Assembly: GCF_001719615.1 (NCBI RefSeq)
Contig: NZ_MDVX01000003.1
Coordinates: forward strand, 186,001 to 250,000
Direction of reading: 5' to 3'
Length of the DNA stretch: 64,000 bases
From: Neptunicoccus sediminis
GTDB taxonomy: Bacteria > Pseudomonadota > Alphaproteobacteria > Rhodobacterales > Rhodobacteraceae
Part shown: piece by piece, positions 46,618 to 56,053 of the stretch
Layout of the letters: every line of letters begins with the position of its first letter
Position numbering within the stretch: the first letter of the stretch is position 1
Translations under genes and position numbers: made by a program
The notes under the pieces: model-generated
Databases searched by the model: none
Told to the model about the DNA's origin: nothing
The model's input: the letters and a program-made list of their open reading frames with translations, nothing else

Positions 46618-47433
46618 ATGCGACTGATGTCCGGCAGTTGGGGCAAGACCTATGCCTCTTTGATCAGCGAATTTCCCAAGACCTATGCCTCGTTGAATAT
46701 CGACAAGAAATTTACCGACAGTTTGAAAGACCACAAACGCGTGGTCGAGAATTTGAAGAAGGCCGACAAACTTATAAACGGGTTTGCAATGGCGCGGGAC
46801 GGCAACAGGGCACCGTTTCTGGAACCCTACACAGGTGCGGTTGCGGTGTGCAAATCCAGCCACAAGGCTTTCGCAGCGAAGTTGAAAGCCAATTATAATA
46901 AGTACAAGCCCAAGGCGAAGATCCTCCAGAAGACGTTTGATGCATCCTACAACGCATTAGTTAAGGATTTGCAAACGCTGGTGGATCAGGCGGACAGCCA
47001 GGTAAAAGGGATGAAGCAGGAGATCAAAGGAGATGAGGCCAAAGCGGAAAAAACCGCCAAAGCCATGATTGAGTTGCAAGGGAAAGAGGACAAACACTAT
47101 CAGGCGTTCTTTAAATGGAAGGAACAGCTTGAAAAGAAGGCAGATATTAAAAAATGGAACGCCGAGTTTCCCAAGATGATCAAGCCATTGGACAAGACTT
47201 ACGGGGCGGCCTCGGTTTGGGCAAAGAACAATAAAAAATTCAAAAATAAAGCATTTCTTAAGGCTTATAAGTCACTAAAGCCCTTACTCGGCCAATTCAA
47301 AGTCAAAGAGGATGCAGATGAGGAGGCGCTATGGGAAAAGATGGACCTTTACCATAATCCGGTGATTGATTGCTCTCGGGAATTTGGTGATATGGAATTC
47401 AAAGACGATAAAAAGCCGAAGATCACTGTGTGA
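46618..47433 (+). CDS. Lysine-rich helical protein of unknown function
   Basis: Protein of 271 aa, no signal peptide and no transmembrane helix. Lysine is roughly a fifth of residues, and long stretches have coiled-coil character (EIKGDEAKAEKTAKAMIE, KWKEQLEKKADIKKWN). The motif KTYASL occurs twice (residues 10-15 and 21-26), and the DNA repeats AAGACCTATGCCTC at 46645 and 46678, a 33-base duplication. GAGGAAG is 5-6 bases before the ATG. Its A/T content is above that of neighbours, which may be due to AAA/AAG lysine codons or to transfer. No family recognised. It stands alone between convergent and divergent genes. Confidence 0.75.
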   Translation: MRLMSGSWGKTYASLISEFPKTYASLNIDKKFTDSLKDHKRVVENLKKADKLINGFAMARDGNRAPFLEPYTGAVAVCKSSHKAFAAKLKANYNKYKPKAKILQKTFDASYNALVKDLQTLVDQADSQVKGMKQEIKGDEAKAEKTAKAMIELQGKEDKHYQAFFKWKEQLEKKADIKKWNAEFPKMIKPLDKTYGAASVWAKNNKKFKNKAFLKAYKSLKPLLGQFKVKEDADEEALWEKMDLYHNPVIDCSREFGDMEFKDDKKPKITV

Positions 47434-47487
47434 CGCGGACGGTTTGGCGTTGCTTTGTGAACGTGACGGTTGGTACGTGCCGGTTTG

Positions 47488-47512
47488 AAAGCGGGCCGGT
47501 TTAGCCCGCTTT
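47488..47512. terminator. Hairpin between convergent lysine-rich and prfC genes
   Basis: AAAGCGGGC/GCCCGCTTT perfect 9-bp stem with a 7-base loop. Only short T-runs flank it; symmetric arms let it act on either strand. Confidence 0.7.
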
Positions 47513-47521
47513 ATAAGGAGT

Positions 47522-49132
47522 TTAGATCACCAGCATTTCTTTAGTGCTGGTCAGTTTCAAATCGGGATAATCCCGTTCCACACGGTCAATATCCCATTGC
47601 AGTCGGGTCATAAAGACCGGATCCCCGTCGTGGTCATGGGCAATATGGCCCTTGTTCACGTTGATGAAGCTGTCAACTTTGTCCTGCGGCCCGTTCAGCC
47701 AGCGGGCAGAGGTGAACTGGGTCGGTTCGAAACGCACAGGAATGCCGTATTCCAATTCAATCCGGCTGGCGAGCACTTCGAATTGCAAGGCCCCCACAAC
47801 GCCGATGATCCAGCCTGCGCCAATGGCGGGTTTGAACAATTTGGCAGCGCCTTCTTCGGCAAACTGGTTCAATGCCTTATCCAGATGTTTTGCCTTCATC
47901 GGGTCGGTTGACCGAACCGATTGCAACAGCTCCGGTGCGAAGGAGGGGATACCGGCAAAATGCAGCGCTTCGCCTTCGGTGAGCGCGTCACCGATCCGCA
48001 ATTGGCCGTGGTTGGGGATGCCGATGATGTCGCCAGCCCATGCTTCCTCGGCCAGTTCACGGTCGGACGCCAGAAACAACATCGGAGAGGCAATGGCCAT
48101 CGGTTTTTTGGTGCGCACATGGGTCAGCTTCATGCCTCGCTTGAAATGCCCCGAACACAGGCGCACAAAGGCGATCCTGTCGCGATGCTTGGGGTCCATA
48201 TTGGCCTGAACCTTGAACACAAAGCCGGAAACCTTCTTTTCGTCCGGTAAGACCTGGCGTTCGGCGGCGGGGCGCACTTGGGGTTTGGGACCATAGGTGC
48301 CAATCCCGTCCATAAGTTCCTGCACGCCAAAAGAGTTGATCGCAGAGCCGAACCAAATTGGCGTCATGGTGCCGTCCAGAAATGCCTGATGATCCAGTTC
48401 CGGCAGCAGTTCGCGCGCCATCTCGATTTCTTCGAGCAGTTTTTCCAGCAGATGTGCGGGGACATGTTCTGCCAGTTTGGGATCGCTCAGACCGCTGATC
48501 TTGATCGAATCCGAAACCACGTTTCTGTCGGCGCGATCCATCAATTCCAGCCTGTCATTCAGCAGGTCGTAACAGCCCATAAACTCCCGTCCGACGCCGA
48601 TCGGCCAACTGGCGGGACTGACGTCAATCGCAAGATTTTCCTGAATTTCGTCAATAATGTCAAAGGTATCGCGGCTTTCGCGGTCCATCTTGTTACAGAA
48701 GGTCAGGATTGGCATATCCCGCATCCGGCAGACCTCGAACAGCTTTTGCGTCTGGCTCTCCACCCCTTTGGCGCCGTCAATAACCATAATCGCGGCGTCT
48801 ACAGCGGTGAGCGTGCGGTAAGTGTCCTCGGAAAAATCGGAGTGACCGGGCGTGTCCACCAGATTGAACCAATAGTCGCGGAATTCAAACGACATAGCAG
48901 ACGCGGAAACCGAGATGCCGCGGTCTTTTTCCATCTGCATGAAGTCCGAGCGGGTGCGGCGGGCCTCCCCCTTGGCGCGCACCTGTCCGGCCATCTGGAT
49001 CGCACCACCATAGAGCAGAAATTTTTCCGTCAGCGTGGTTTTACCCGCATCCGGATGCGAGATAATTGCGAATGTGCGGCGACGGTCGATTTCCGGCGGC
49101 AACACGGGCTGGTTTGAGGTGCGATCTAACAT
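47522..49132 (-). CDS. prfC: Peptide chain release factor 3
   Basis: GTPase that releases RF1/RF2 from the ribosome after termination. The 536-aa protein has G1 AIISHPDAGKTTLTEK, G2-region RGISVSASAM, G3 VDTPGHSDFSEDTYR and G4 TFCNKMDRESRD, followed by RF3 domains II and III (QFEVLASRIELEYG, CRWV-type end here QWDIDRVERDYPDL). The ATG at 49132 starts MLDRTSNQPVLPPEI; the earlier frame to 49222 has no ribosome site. The site before 49132 is also weak. Confidence 0.96.
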   Translation of the reverse strand: MLDRTSNQPVLPPEIDRRRTFAIISHPDAGKTTLTEKFLLYGGAIQMAGQVRAKGEARRTRSDFMQMEKDRGISVSASAMSFEFRDYWFNLVDTPGHSDFSEDTYRTLTAVDAAIMVIDGAKGVESQTQKLFEVCRMRDMPILTFCNKMDRESRDTFDIIDEIQENLAIDVSPASWPIGVGREFMGCYDLLNDRLELMDRADRNVVSDSIKISGLSDPKLAEHVPAHLLEKLLEEIEMARELLPELDHQAFLDGTMTPIWFGSAINSFGVQELMDGIGTYGPKPQVRPAAERQVLPDEKKVSGFVFKVQANMDPKHRDRIAFVRLCSGHFKRGMKLTHVRTKKPMAIASPMLFLASDRELAEEAWAGDIIGIPNHGQLRIGDALTEGEALHFAGIPSFAPELLQSVRSTDPMKAKHLDKALNQFAEEGAAKLFKPAIGAGWIIGVVGALQFEVLASRIELEYGIPVRFEPTQFTSARWLNGPQDKVDSFINVNKGHIAHDHDGDPVFMTRLQWDIDRVERDYPDLKLTSTKEMLVI

Positions 49133-49297
49133 GCGTGTGCGTATAGTTAAGCTTTGCGGGCGTGGCAAGAAAACAGCGTTGGACCGGCGGAGTTTGTAAG
49201 AAATTTCGCCGTAATCCGCCAAGAGTGCGCAGCTCCAAGCCGGTGTTAACGCAAATTAACTAGGTTCCCGACTGTCCCACAGCAAAGGAGCCGAACC

Positions 49298-49762
49298 GTG
49301 ACCACAAAAGCCCAGGAAACCGCCAACGCAAATCTGGTGTATGAACTCAAAAGGTTGCAAAGCGATTTTCAACGGCAATGGGTTAAGGGATCGTTACCGC
49401 AAGGATGGAATGACATCCCGCTTCTTCACCCTGTTGCGCCGCCAAAGACGGAAATTACGCTAAGTCTTGATGACGATCTGCTGAAATGGTTCCGCAAATT
49501 TGGCACAGGGTTTGAGGCGCGGATCAATTCGATCCTGCGCATCTACTGGCATGCGCTGCAATCGGGGTTGGTGCAATCCCATTGGGATGCGGATGCCGTG
49601 GGGCCGAAGGATTATTCCCTGATTGAAGATATGTTGAAACAAAAACTATCGGATCTGCGCAGGGACGCAGGGGACGACACCAAAGATGTCACGGCGCTGG
49701 TTACGGAAATTGAAACCAGTCTCGCGCTGATCCGCAAAGCCCATGAGGATGGGGCTAGATGA
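49298..49762 (+). CDS. BrnA-antitoxin-like protein without a toxin partner
   Basis: Protein of 154 aa starting with GTG at 49298, 7 bases after AAAGGAG. Residues about 49-83 (TEITLSLDDDLLKWFRKFG then GFEARINSILRIYW) match the ribbon-helix-helix-type DNA-binding part of BrnA antitoxins. Unlike small BrnA proteins it has long extra N- and C-terminal regions. No BrnT-like toxin lies next to it, so it is probably a stand-alone regulator. Its 3' end overlaps the convergent LytTR gene by 8 bases. Confidence 0.7.
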   Translation: MTTKAQETANANLVYELKRLQSDFQRQWVKGSLPQGWNDIPLLHPVAPPKTEITLSLDDDLLKWFRKFGTGFEARINSILRIYWHALQSGLVQSHWDADAVGPKDYSLIEDMLKQKLSDLRRDAGDDTKDVTALVTEIETSLALIRKAHEDGAR

Positions 49763-50639
49763 TTCCCTTTTCCTGCAGGAAGGCTTTGTGACTGCGCGAC
49801 ACCGGAACAGTCGCGCCATCCGACATTACAAGTGCCACTTTCTGGCCGTTGCGTTCCACGTCAATAATCTCGGAAAACCGGACCCAGTGGGACCGATGCA
49901 CCTTGGCGCCGTTTTCAGAGTTCAACATGGCGACAGCATCTCCGAAACGCATGTAAAGCATGTGAATGCCTGTGTCGGTATGGGCCTCGATATAGTGGTC
50001 GTTCATCGCCAAACGGATCAGATAGCTGCCGCCATTCGGCCCCAGACGGTGCAAAAAAGGACATCCTTCAGGTTTTGCCTCCGGCTCCGGTTCCGTTTCG
50101 GGGAGCACAGTTTCAGAAGGTGGCGTATCGGGCAGCGGCGGCGGTGGGGCGGGCATGCGGAGCGGCTGTTCCTGTGGCGGCACCGCTTTTTTGCGGTTGG
50201 CGTAGCTGACCCAAAGACAGCCGTGCACAAACAGATCAACGGCCAGGATCAGGGATAGCACAACAATCGGGTGGGGCATATCTTGCGGGGCGTAAAACAT
50301 GCTGGCAAATTCCCAACTGACCAAGGTAAATGGCAAGGCAAAGATTGGCAGGTTGATCAATGTGCGCTGCCAATAGGGCAGGTGTCGGAAGGCAAGATTC
50401 GTCCAGACCGACGCCAGGCAACCGTAGGTCGTAGAGGTCAGAACAATCGCGCCCCAGAAATACAGCCGAAAGGCAAAGCTGTCCTGCCGATAGGTATCAA
50501 ACGGTCCGATAAGGGTGCAGATTATGGTGGCGCCAATCATGATCGTCAGGGTGGCCGGATGGGAAACACGGCGCTCTGTCGCGAAAAAAACCCGCTTGAG
50601 AAAGGGTTTAGAGAATGGATTTTCACGAAAAACGGTCAT
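49755..50639 (-). CDS. Membrane-bound LytTR-family transcription regulator
   Basis: Protein of 294 aa. Four hydrophobic segments fall within residues 30-145 (ATLTIMIGATIICTLIG, FYFWGAIVLTSTTYGCL-like, LINLPIFALPFTLVSWE, PIVVLSLILAVDLFVHGCLW). A Pro/Glu-rich linker (150-190) leads to a LytTR DNA-binding domain (about 195-294: NDHYIEAHTDTG, VHRSHWVRFSEIID, ATVPVSRSHKAFL). Such one-component regulators sense a membrane signal and bind DNA directly; target genes are unknown. Start ATG at 50639. Confidence 0.85.
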   Translation of the reverse strand: MTVFRENPFSKPFLKRVFFATERRVSHPATLTIMIGATIICTLIGPFDTYRQDSFAFRLYFWGAIVLTSTTYGCLASVWTNLAFRHLPYWQRTLINLPIFALPFTLVSWEFASMFYAPQDMPHPIVVLSLILAVDLFVHGCLWVSYANRKKAVPPQEQPLRMPAPPPPLPDTPPSETVLPETEPEPEAKPEGCPFLHRLGPNGGSYLIRLAMNDHYIEAHTDTGIHMLYMRFGDAVAMLNSENGAKVHRSHWVRFSEIIDVERNGQKVALVMSDGATVPVSRSHKAFLQEKGII

Positions 50640-50998
50640 GCGTTAATGATCTCTGCTTCTCTTACGTTATGCCCGCGATTTGCGGGGCCCCACGGGAATC
50701 ACAGAGTCCCTGACACCCGGTTTTCCGGCTAATACATTGTAATATTGTAGAGAAAACAGGGGAAGGCAAGGGATGCTACTGCTGGTTGAATCTTCTCGCG
50801 CGAAATCTCCACCCTATGCCATTCACGAAACAACCCATGCAATTCACGTAAACACCGTTGTTTTCGCCCTGATAGACCGTCAACAAGAGGATACCCGAAG
50901 CGGTGTCGTGCTCGGGGGCGTTGGCCGAAGTTTCCGGTGTCGCGTAGAGAGTACTACGGCCAACGCCATGAGCAGCACTGCATCTTTCCAGCCCTAAA
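50640..50998. other. 359-base region without a supported gene
   Basis: Overlapping ORFs on both strands (50773-50997 plus, 50776-51015 minus) have no recognisable protein features. The clear structure is an 11-bp perfect inverted repeat (50917-50927 with 50957-50967). The promoter of the LytTR gene should lie near 50640-50760. Confidence 0.45.
50917..50967. repeat. 11-bp perfect inverted repeat, 29-base spacer
   Basis: GGCGTTGGCCG and CGGCCAACGCC. Long GC-rich arms would make a stable stem in RNA of either strand. It lies just downstream of the minus-strand ABC gene end at 50999, but a T-run is missing. Confidence 0.6.
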
Positions 50999-52819
50999 TT
51001 ATTGCAAATCCTCAAGCACCCGATGTCCCGGAGAAACCTCCCGATAGCGAGAGGGCGAGGGGGTATATCCCACCGGAAAGATCGGGCTTGGAATCGGTTT
51101 GAAGTTCAGCTCTCTGTCGATTTGCCTGTCATGGGGATCAGGGCGGGGCACTGCGGACAGCAGGGTGCGTGTGTAGTCGTGCTGGGGATTTTCGAAAATT
51201 GCCGCCCGCGGGCCTATTTCAACGATACGCCCCAGATACATCACCGCAACCTGATGGGATACCCGTTCTACCACTGCCATGTCGTGACTGATGAACAGAT
51301 AGGACAGCTCCAGTTCCGCCTGAAGTTCCATCATCAGGTTTAAAACTTGCGCTTGTACCGATACATCAAGGGCGGAAACGGCCTCATCCGCGACAATCAG
51401 TTTCGGGTTCAGTGCCAAAGCGCGGGCAATGGCGACGCGCTGGCGCTGGCCGCCGGAAAACTCGTGCGGGTAGCGATCGAGAAAGGTTTCATTCAGGCCG
51501 CAGCGGTCAAACAACTGTCGCGCACGCTCGCGCATTTCAGAGCGTTTGCCGATGCCGTAATTGATCATCGGTTCGATCACCTGATCCACAACCTTGCGGG
51601 TCGGATTAAGCGAAGCAAACGGGTCCTGAAAAATCATCTGCATGTTGCGCCGCGCTTCATGCAGGTCCGCGCCGTTCATCTCAAGAATATTGACGCCATT
51701 GATGACGACTTCACCGCTCAACGGTTCTTCAAGGCGCAGAACCGAACGCCCCGCCGAGGATTTGCCACAGCCGCTTTCACCCACCAGCGACAGGGTTTCG
51801 CCCCGTTTCAGGGTGAAGGATACGTCTTCGACAGCATGAACATTGGCCACGGTGCGGCGCAACAACCCGCCTTTCACCGGATAGCGGGTGGTCAGGTTCC
51901 GGACCTCCAGCAGCGTCTCGGTTCCTGCGATGATCGGCCGGGGCGGTTCTGCGCGGGTCTCCCCCATAATCGCCATCGGTTCGGGGTTGGGTTTGCCTGC
52001 CATCTCCCCGAGCTTGGGCACCGCCGCAAGCAGGGCGCGGGTGTATTCTTCCCTGGGATTGTTAAAGATTTCCGCGACCGGACCTTCTTCCACCAGATTG
52101 CCGCGAAACATGACGACAACCCGATCCGCCATCTGCGCCACCACCGCCATATCGTGGGTGATAAACAGAACTGCGGTGCCGGTTTCCTCTTTCAGCCGGT
52201 TGATAAGCGAGAGGATCTCGGCTTGAATGGTCACATCAAGCGCGGTCGTCGGCTCATCCGCGATCAACAGACGGGGTTCGCAGGCCAGCGCCATAGCGAT
52301 CATCACCCGCTGGCGCATCCCCCCCGAAAGTTCGTGGGGATATTGGGTCAGGCGGCGTTCCGGTTCGGGAATCCGCACCCGTTGCAACAGCTCAAGAGCA
52401 CGGGCCTCTGCTGCGGTGCGGGACATTTTCTTGTGGACCCGCAAGCCTTCGGTCAGTTGTCGCCCCACGGTAAACACAGGATTGAGAGAGGTCATCGGTT
52501 CCTGAAAGATCATGCCGATCTGGTTGCCGCGAATGGTGCGCATCAAATCCGCATCCGCTTCGGTCAGGTCGCTGACGCTGCCGTTGGAGGCGGTGAAATT
52601 CAGTTTGCCAGAGGCGATCCGGCCACCGCCATATTCGATCAGCCGCATCAAGGACAAGGAGGACACCGATTTGCCAGAGCCGCTTTCCCCGACCACACAA
52701 ACGGTTTCGCCCGGATTGATGTGAAAACTCACATCCTCTACCCCGACCACAACGCCGGAGTTGGTATCAAACTCCACCCGCAGATTTTCAAAGGAAACGA
52801 GGGGTTGACCGTCGGGCAT
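50999..52819 (-). CDS. Dipeptide/oligopeptide-type ABC transporter, duplicated ATP-binding protein
   Basis: Protein of 606 aa with two full nucleotide-binding domains (DppD-DppF or GsiA type). First half: [30 protein letters not shown]. Second half: [30 protein letters not shown], in which Ala replaces the usual Pro. Each half ends with the oligopeptide-transporter tail ([13 protein letters not shown] and [14 protein letters not shown]). It would power uptake of peptides, opines or glutathione, but no permease or binding-protein gene lies in the window, so it is an orphan ATPase or serves distant genes. AGGAG is 7 bases upstream of the ATG. Confidence 0.92.
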   Translation of the reverse strand: MPDGQPLVSFENLRVEFDTNSGVVVGVEDVSFHINPGETVCVVGESGSGKSVSSLSLMRLIEYGGGRIASGKLNFTASNGSVSDLTEADADLMRTIRGNQIGMIFQEPMTSLNPVFTVGRQLTEGLRVHKKMSRTAAEARALELLQRVRIPEPERRLTQYPHELSGGMRQRVMIAMALACEPRLLIADEPTTALDVTIQAEILSLINRLKEETGTAVLFITHDMAVVAQMADRVVVMFRGNLVEEGPVAEIFNNPREEYTRALLAAVPKLGEMAGKPNPEPMAIMGETRAEPPRPIIAGTETLLEVRNLTTRYPVKGGLLRRTVANVHAVEDVSFTLKRGETLSLVGESGCGKSSAGRSVLRLEEPLSGEVVINGVNILEMNGADLHEARRNMQMIFQDPFASLNPTRKVVDQVIEPMINYGIGKRSEMRERARQLFDRCGLNETFLDRYPHEFSGGQRQRVAIARALALNPKLIVADEAVSALDVSVQAQVLNLMMELQAELELSYLFISHDMAVVERVSHQVAVMYLGRIVEIGPRAAIFENPQHDYTRTLLSAVPRPDPHDRQIDRELNFKPIPSPIFPVGYTPSPSRYREVSPGHRVLEDLQ

Positions 52820-52938
52820 GAAAGACTCCTGAATTTTCTTGAAGGAAACCTTGCGGCGGGCAGGGGCGTCCTGTCAATAAATTCGGTGCCTCGGGTGGGC
52901 GGTGTGCGGGTGTTTTAATCCATGCGGCGTGAATTTAG

Positions 52939-53715
52939 TCAGAACAGCAGCGGCACCTTACGCCCGATTGACTGACTGTCACGGATTTGACGGGACAAGG
53001 CGCGTACCTTGTTGATCCGGTCCGGATCTGCGGGATGGCGGCTGGTCCGGCCAGAGGATTTGGGCAGGCGGTTCAGCAGGGTAATCGCCTGATCGGGGTT
53101 ATACCCTGCCGCCATCATCAAAATCGTGCCGTTGCGATCGGCCTCATATTCAAACTGTTTGGTATAAGAGGCCAGCGCCCGTTGTGCGCCATAGCGGGCG
53201 GCTTGATTGACATCGCGCCCTTCGGCTTTGGCGGTCTTGGCGCTGTTCATTGCGCCGCGCAGCACTTCTTCCTGCCCGCGCGTGATGTGGCGGGCGATTT
53301 GATGGGCCATTTCATGGGCCATCACCATCGCGAATTCGTCATCTGTTTTCAGAAATTTAACCATTGCGTGGTTAAATACGATGACCGGACGGCCAGCGCC
53401 ATCGCGGGTAAATTTGGCGTCCGGCGGGTTGCCCCGATCCAGTGCGACCACAAACTGAAACGCACAGCGTGCGGCTTTTTGTTCGGGGTGGGCCTTTTGG
53501 CACGCCCGTTTTGCCACAGGCAGCAGTCGTTTGTGCACGCGGGAAAAGCGGATCAATCCTTCGCTTAGTAGCACGTTTCGTTGCCCTGCGATAACAGGTG
53601 CTGTTTGCGCTTCCATCAGGGGCGGCGCGGGGCGGTCATTCTCTGTGCAGGCCGCAAGAAACACCAGTCCGCTCAGGCAGAGGCCTGTTAACAGGGTTTG
53701 CATCAAACGGGGCAT
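52939..53715 (-). CDS. M48-family metalloprotease, lipoprotein
   Basis: Protein of 258 aa with a lipoprotein signal (LMQTLLTGLCLSGLVFLAAC, lipobox LAAC). The catalytic site is HEMAHQIARH (HExxH), with the third zinc ligand expected in FEYEADRNG. M48C-type lipoproteins such as BepA/YcaL/LoiP work on outer-membrane protein quality control. The ATG at 53715 has GGAAAG upstream; a GTG at 53727 is also open. It is unrelated in layout to the other M48 gene at 1431-2108. Confidence 0.88.
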   Translation of the reverse strand: MPRLMQTLLTGLCLSGLVFLAACTENDRPAPPLMEAQTAPVIAGQRNVLLSEGLIRFSRVHKRLLPVAKRACQKAHPEQKAARCAFQFVVALDRGNPPDAKFTRDGAGRPVIVFNHAMVKFLKTDDEFAMVMAHEMAHQIARHITRGQEEVLRGAMNSAKTAKAEGRDVNQAARYGAQRALASYTKQFEYEADRNGTILMMAAGYNPDQAITLLNRLPKSSGRTSRHPADPDRINKVRALSRQIRDSQSIGRKVPLLF

Positions 53716-53961
53716 CGGGCTTTCCACTTATCGGTTTTTTCGGGGGGGCTGGCGGTGTTATTTGGCAGAAATCCTGCAAGCGCAAGCTTTGGCTGATTTC
53801 CCCGCCGATCCGAGCAAGGGACCGCCGATGGTTGAAACAGCGAGGCGCGATAAGGCGAGCCGTGAAGGGAGCGGTGAAAGAAGGAAGAGCGAGTGGCTGC
53901 GATTGTGTTAGCTGCCCAGTCTTCGTAGTTTGTGCCCAACACGAACAAAGGAGATTCGGAA

Positions 53962-54738
53962 ATGGATTTGGGCATAAAAGGAAAACGTGCGATTGTTTGC
54001 GCGGCGTCAAAGGGTTTGGGCTTTGGCTGTGCCGAGGCGCTGGCAGAGGCCGGTGTCGATCTGGTCATCAACGCCCGTTCCGACGGACCGTTGCAAGAGG
54101 CCGCCGAAAAGCTGCGGGCGCACGGGGTTGAGGTGACAACCGTTGCCGCCGACATCAGCACTGAAGAGGGCCGCGCCGCGGTCCTGAAAGCTGCGGGTGA
54201 GGTGGATATTCTGGTGAACAACGCCGGTGGGCCGCCTCCGGGTATGTGGAGCGATTGGGACCGTGAAGATTTCATTAAAGCGCTGGATTCCAACATGTTA
54301 GCACCCATTGCAATGATGAAAGCCTGTTTGCCTGCAATGATGGATAAGGGTTGGGGACGTGTGGTTAACATCACCTCCCAATCCGTAAAAGCACCGATTG
54401 CGGTTCTGGGTCTGTCAAACTCGGCGCGGGCCGGTTTGACGGGCTATGTGGCCGGAACCTCTCGTCAGGTCGCTCCGAACGGCGTGACCATCAACAACCT
54501 GCAACCGGGTATTCACGCCACAAATCGTGCGGAATCGCTTGATAACGGTGTGGCGGCGCAACAGGGCATCAGCGCAAAAGAGGCCAAGGCGCAGCGTTGC
54601 GAAACTATTCCCGCCCGTCGCTATGGCACCGCTGCGGAATTTGGCGCCACCTGTGCGTTTCTCTGCTCGCAGCACGCGGGATTTATCGTTGGCCAGAATA
54701 TCCTGCTGGACGGTGGGGCAGTAAATTCCACCATGTAA
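53962..54738 (+). CDS. Atypical short-chain dehydrogenase/reductase lacking the catalytic Tyr-Lys
   Basis: Protein of 258 aa with a Rossmann fold (CAASKGLGFGCAEAL, VDILVNNAGG) and C-terminal GQNILLDGGAVNS as in FabG-like SDRs. The catalytic YxxxK is replaced: Ser152-N-S-A-Arg156 (LGLSNSARAGL), 13 residues after Ser139. A sub-group of FabG-like proteins shares such changes. The reaction is therefore unclear. AAAGGAG lies upstream of the ATG at 53962. A terminator follows. Confidence 0.85.
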   Translation: MDLGIKGKRAIVCAASKGLGFGCAEALAEAGVDLVINARSDGPLQEAAEKLRAHGVEVTTVAADISTEEGRAAVLKAAGEVDILVNNAGGPPPGMWSDWDREDFIKALDSNMLAPIAMMKACLPAMMDKGWGRVVNITSQSVKAPIAVLGLSNSARAGLTGYVAGTSRQVAPNGVTINNLQPGIHATNRAESLDNGVAAQQGISAKEAKAQRCETIPARRYGTAAEFGATCAFLCSQHAGFIVGQNILLDGGAVNSTM

Positions 54739-54787
54739 GGCAGGATCTGCTGCCATTAACTGGCAGCGGAGTCTGTTAGCTTAAAAG

Positions 54788-54816
54788 TCCGGTCGCGTGT
54801 TGCGCGGCCGGATTTT
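54788..54816 (+). terminator. Intrinsic terminator after the SDR gene
   Basis: TCCGGTCGCG pairs with CGCGGCCGGA (one T-G pair), loop TGTTG, then TTTT. Confidence 0.75.
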
Positions 54817-54849
54817 GAGTATTTGGGCAACATTGAAGCAGGGGGACGC

Positions 54850-55977
54850 ATGGCACAAGCGCGGTTCAGTCTTAAGGATGCTTTATTTAACGCGGACAAG
54901 ACTGCCTATCTTGGCGGTTTGCTGGCGCAGGCTGACGGGGGATTCGACCGGGCCGGATTTGAGCGGGATGTGATGGCCAGACTACCGGAGCTGGAGCTTA
55001 AACAGCGGATTGATCACATTGCAGAGGTTCTGACGCGCTACTTGCCTGCGGAGTTTGAAGCTGCTGCCGATCTGATCGCGCGGGCTTTGCCGCCGGAGCT
55101 TGATCCGCAGAAAACCGATGATGATTTTGGCGATTTCATCTTTGCCCCATTCGGCGCTTTCGTTGCGAAACAGGGAATGGAGCAGCCGGAGCATGCGCTT
55201 GAAACGCTCGCAACGTTAACCAAACGGTTTTCTATGGAATATGCCATACGGGATTTTCTGAACGCCCGAGAAGCGCTTGTGATGGAGGTCATGCAGGACT
55301 GGGCACAAGACAGCAATTACCATCTGCGCCGGTTGGTGAGCGAGGGGACGCGCCCGCGATTGCCTTGGGGACGCAAAATTGCGCTCGACTACCATGCGCC
55401 GCTGGTATTTCTGGACAGGCTTTATGCTGATCCGACCCGATATGTGACACGTTCCGTGGCGAACCATCTGAATGATATATCAAAGTTTGATCCCGATGTG
55501 GTGCTGTCCCGACTTGCCCGCTGGCGTGCAGAGGGGCGGCAGTCCGGCAAGGAAATGGACTGGATCACCCGTCATGCCCTGCGGGGATTGGTCAAACAGG
55601 GCCATTCGGGGGCGCTGGACCTGCTGGGCTATCACGCCAAACCGCCCGTTGCGCCGCCGGAATTGCGTGTGTTGACGCCGGATGTAGCTATCGGCACTGC
55701 TTTGGCGTTCGAGGTGAACTTGCGGGCAGAGTCGGATGTGGATTTGTTAACTGATTACGCGCTTGAATTTCTGAAGGCGGATGGCCGTTACAGGGTTAAA
55801 GTGTTCAAGCTGAAGCAATTGCACCTGAAAGCCGGGCAGTCTGTCACGATTGGCAAACGGCACAGGTTGCGAGGCGATGCCACCACCTATCGGCTGTACC
55901 CCGGTGCGCAGCGAATGAAATTGCAGGTGAACGGGGTGGTTCGGGCGGCTGGCACATTCAATCTGACGCAGGCTTGA
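54850..55977 (+). CDS. AlkC-like DNA alkylation repair protein
   Basis: Protein of 375 aa. The N-terminal 270 residues are HEAT-like helices recalling AlkC (LPAEFEAAADLIARALPPEL, LRRLVSEGTRPRLPWGRKI, YVTRSVANHLNDISKFDPD); that SEGTRPRLPW segment is typical of AlkC. The last 100 residues (LAFEVNLRAESDVDLLTDY ... RMKLQVNGVVRAAGTFNL) are beta-rich, like the Ig-type domain fused to some AlkC proteins. AlkC glycosylases remove N3-methyladenine and related bases. AGGGGGA precedes the ATG at 54850. Confidence 0.85.
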   Translation: MAQARFSLKDALFNADKTAYLGGLLAQADGGFDRAGFERDVMARLPELELKQRIDHIAEVLTRYLPAEFEAAADLIARALPPELDPQKTDDDFGDFIFAPFGAFVAKQGMEQPEHALETLATLTKRFSMEYAIRDFLNAREALVMEVMQDWAQDSNYHLRRLVSEGTRPRLPWGRKIALDYHAPLVFLDRLYADPTRYVTRSVANHLNDISKFDPDVVLSRLARWRAEGRQSGKEMDWITRHALRGLVKQGHSGALDLLGYHAKPPVAPPELRVLTPDVAIGTALAFEVNLRAESDVDLLTDYALEFLKADGRYRVKVFKLKQLHLKAGQSVTIGKRHRLRGDATTYRLYPGAQRMKLQVNGVVRAAGTFNLTQA

Positions 55978-56053
55978 CCCAAAGTGGCCTTGCTGTAGCC
56001 GCTTTGCGCTGTTATCTGACAAAATTCAGTGGTTAATCACAGCGGAGTGCCCT

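Noticed and set aside
49246-49260. TTAAC-N5-TTAAC as a CtrA site before the BrnA-like gene
   Set aside because: Spacing between TTAA halves is 6, not the 7 of CtrA sites.
50773-51015. Overlapping short ORFs on both strands in the gap before the ABC gene
   Set aside because: Neither has recognisable features, and they overlap each other and the inverted repeat. They are not strong enough to call.
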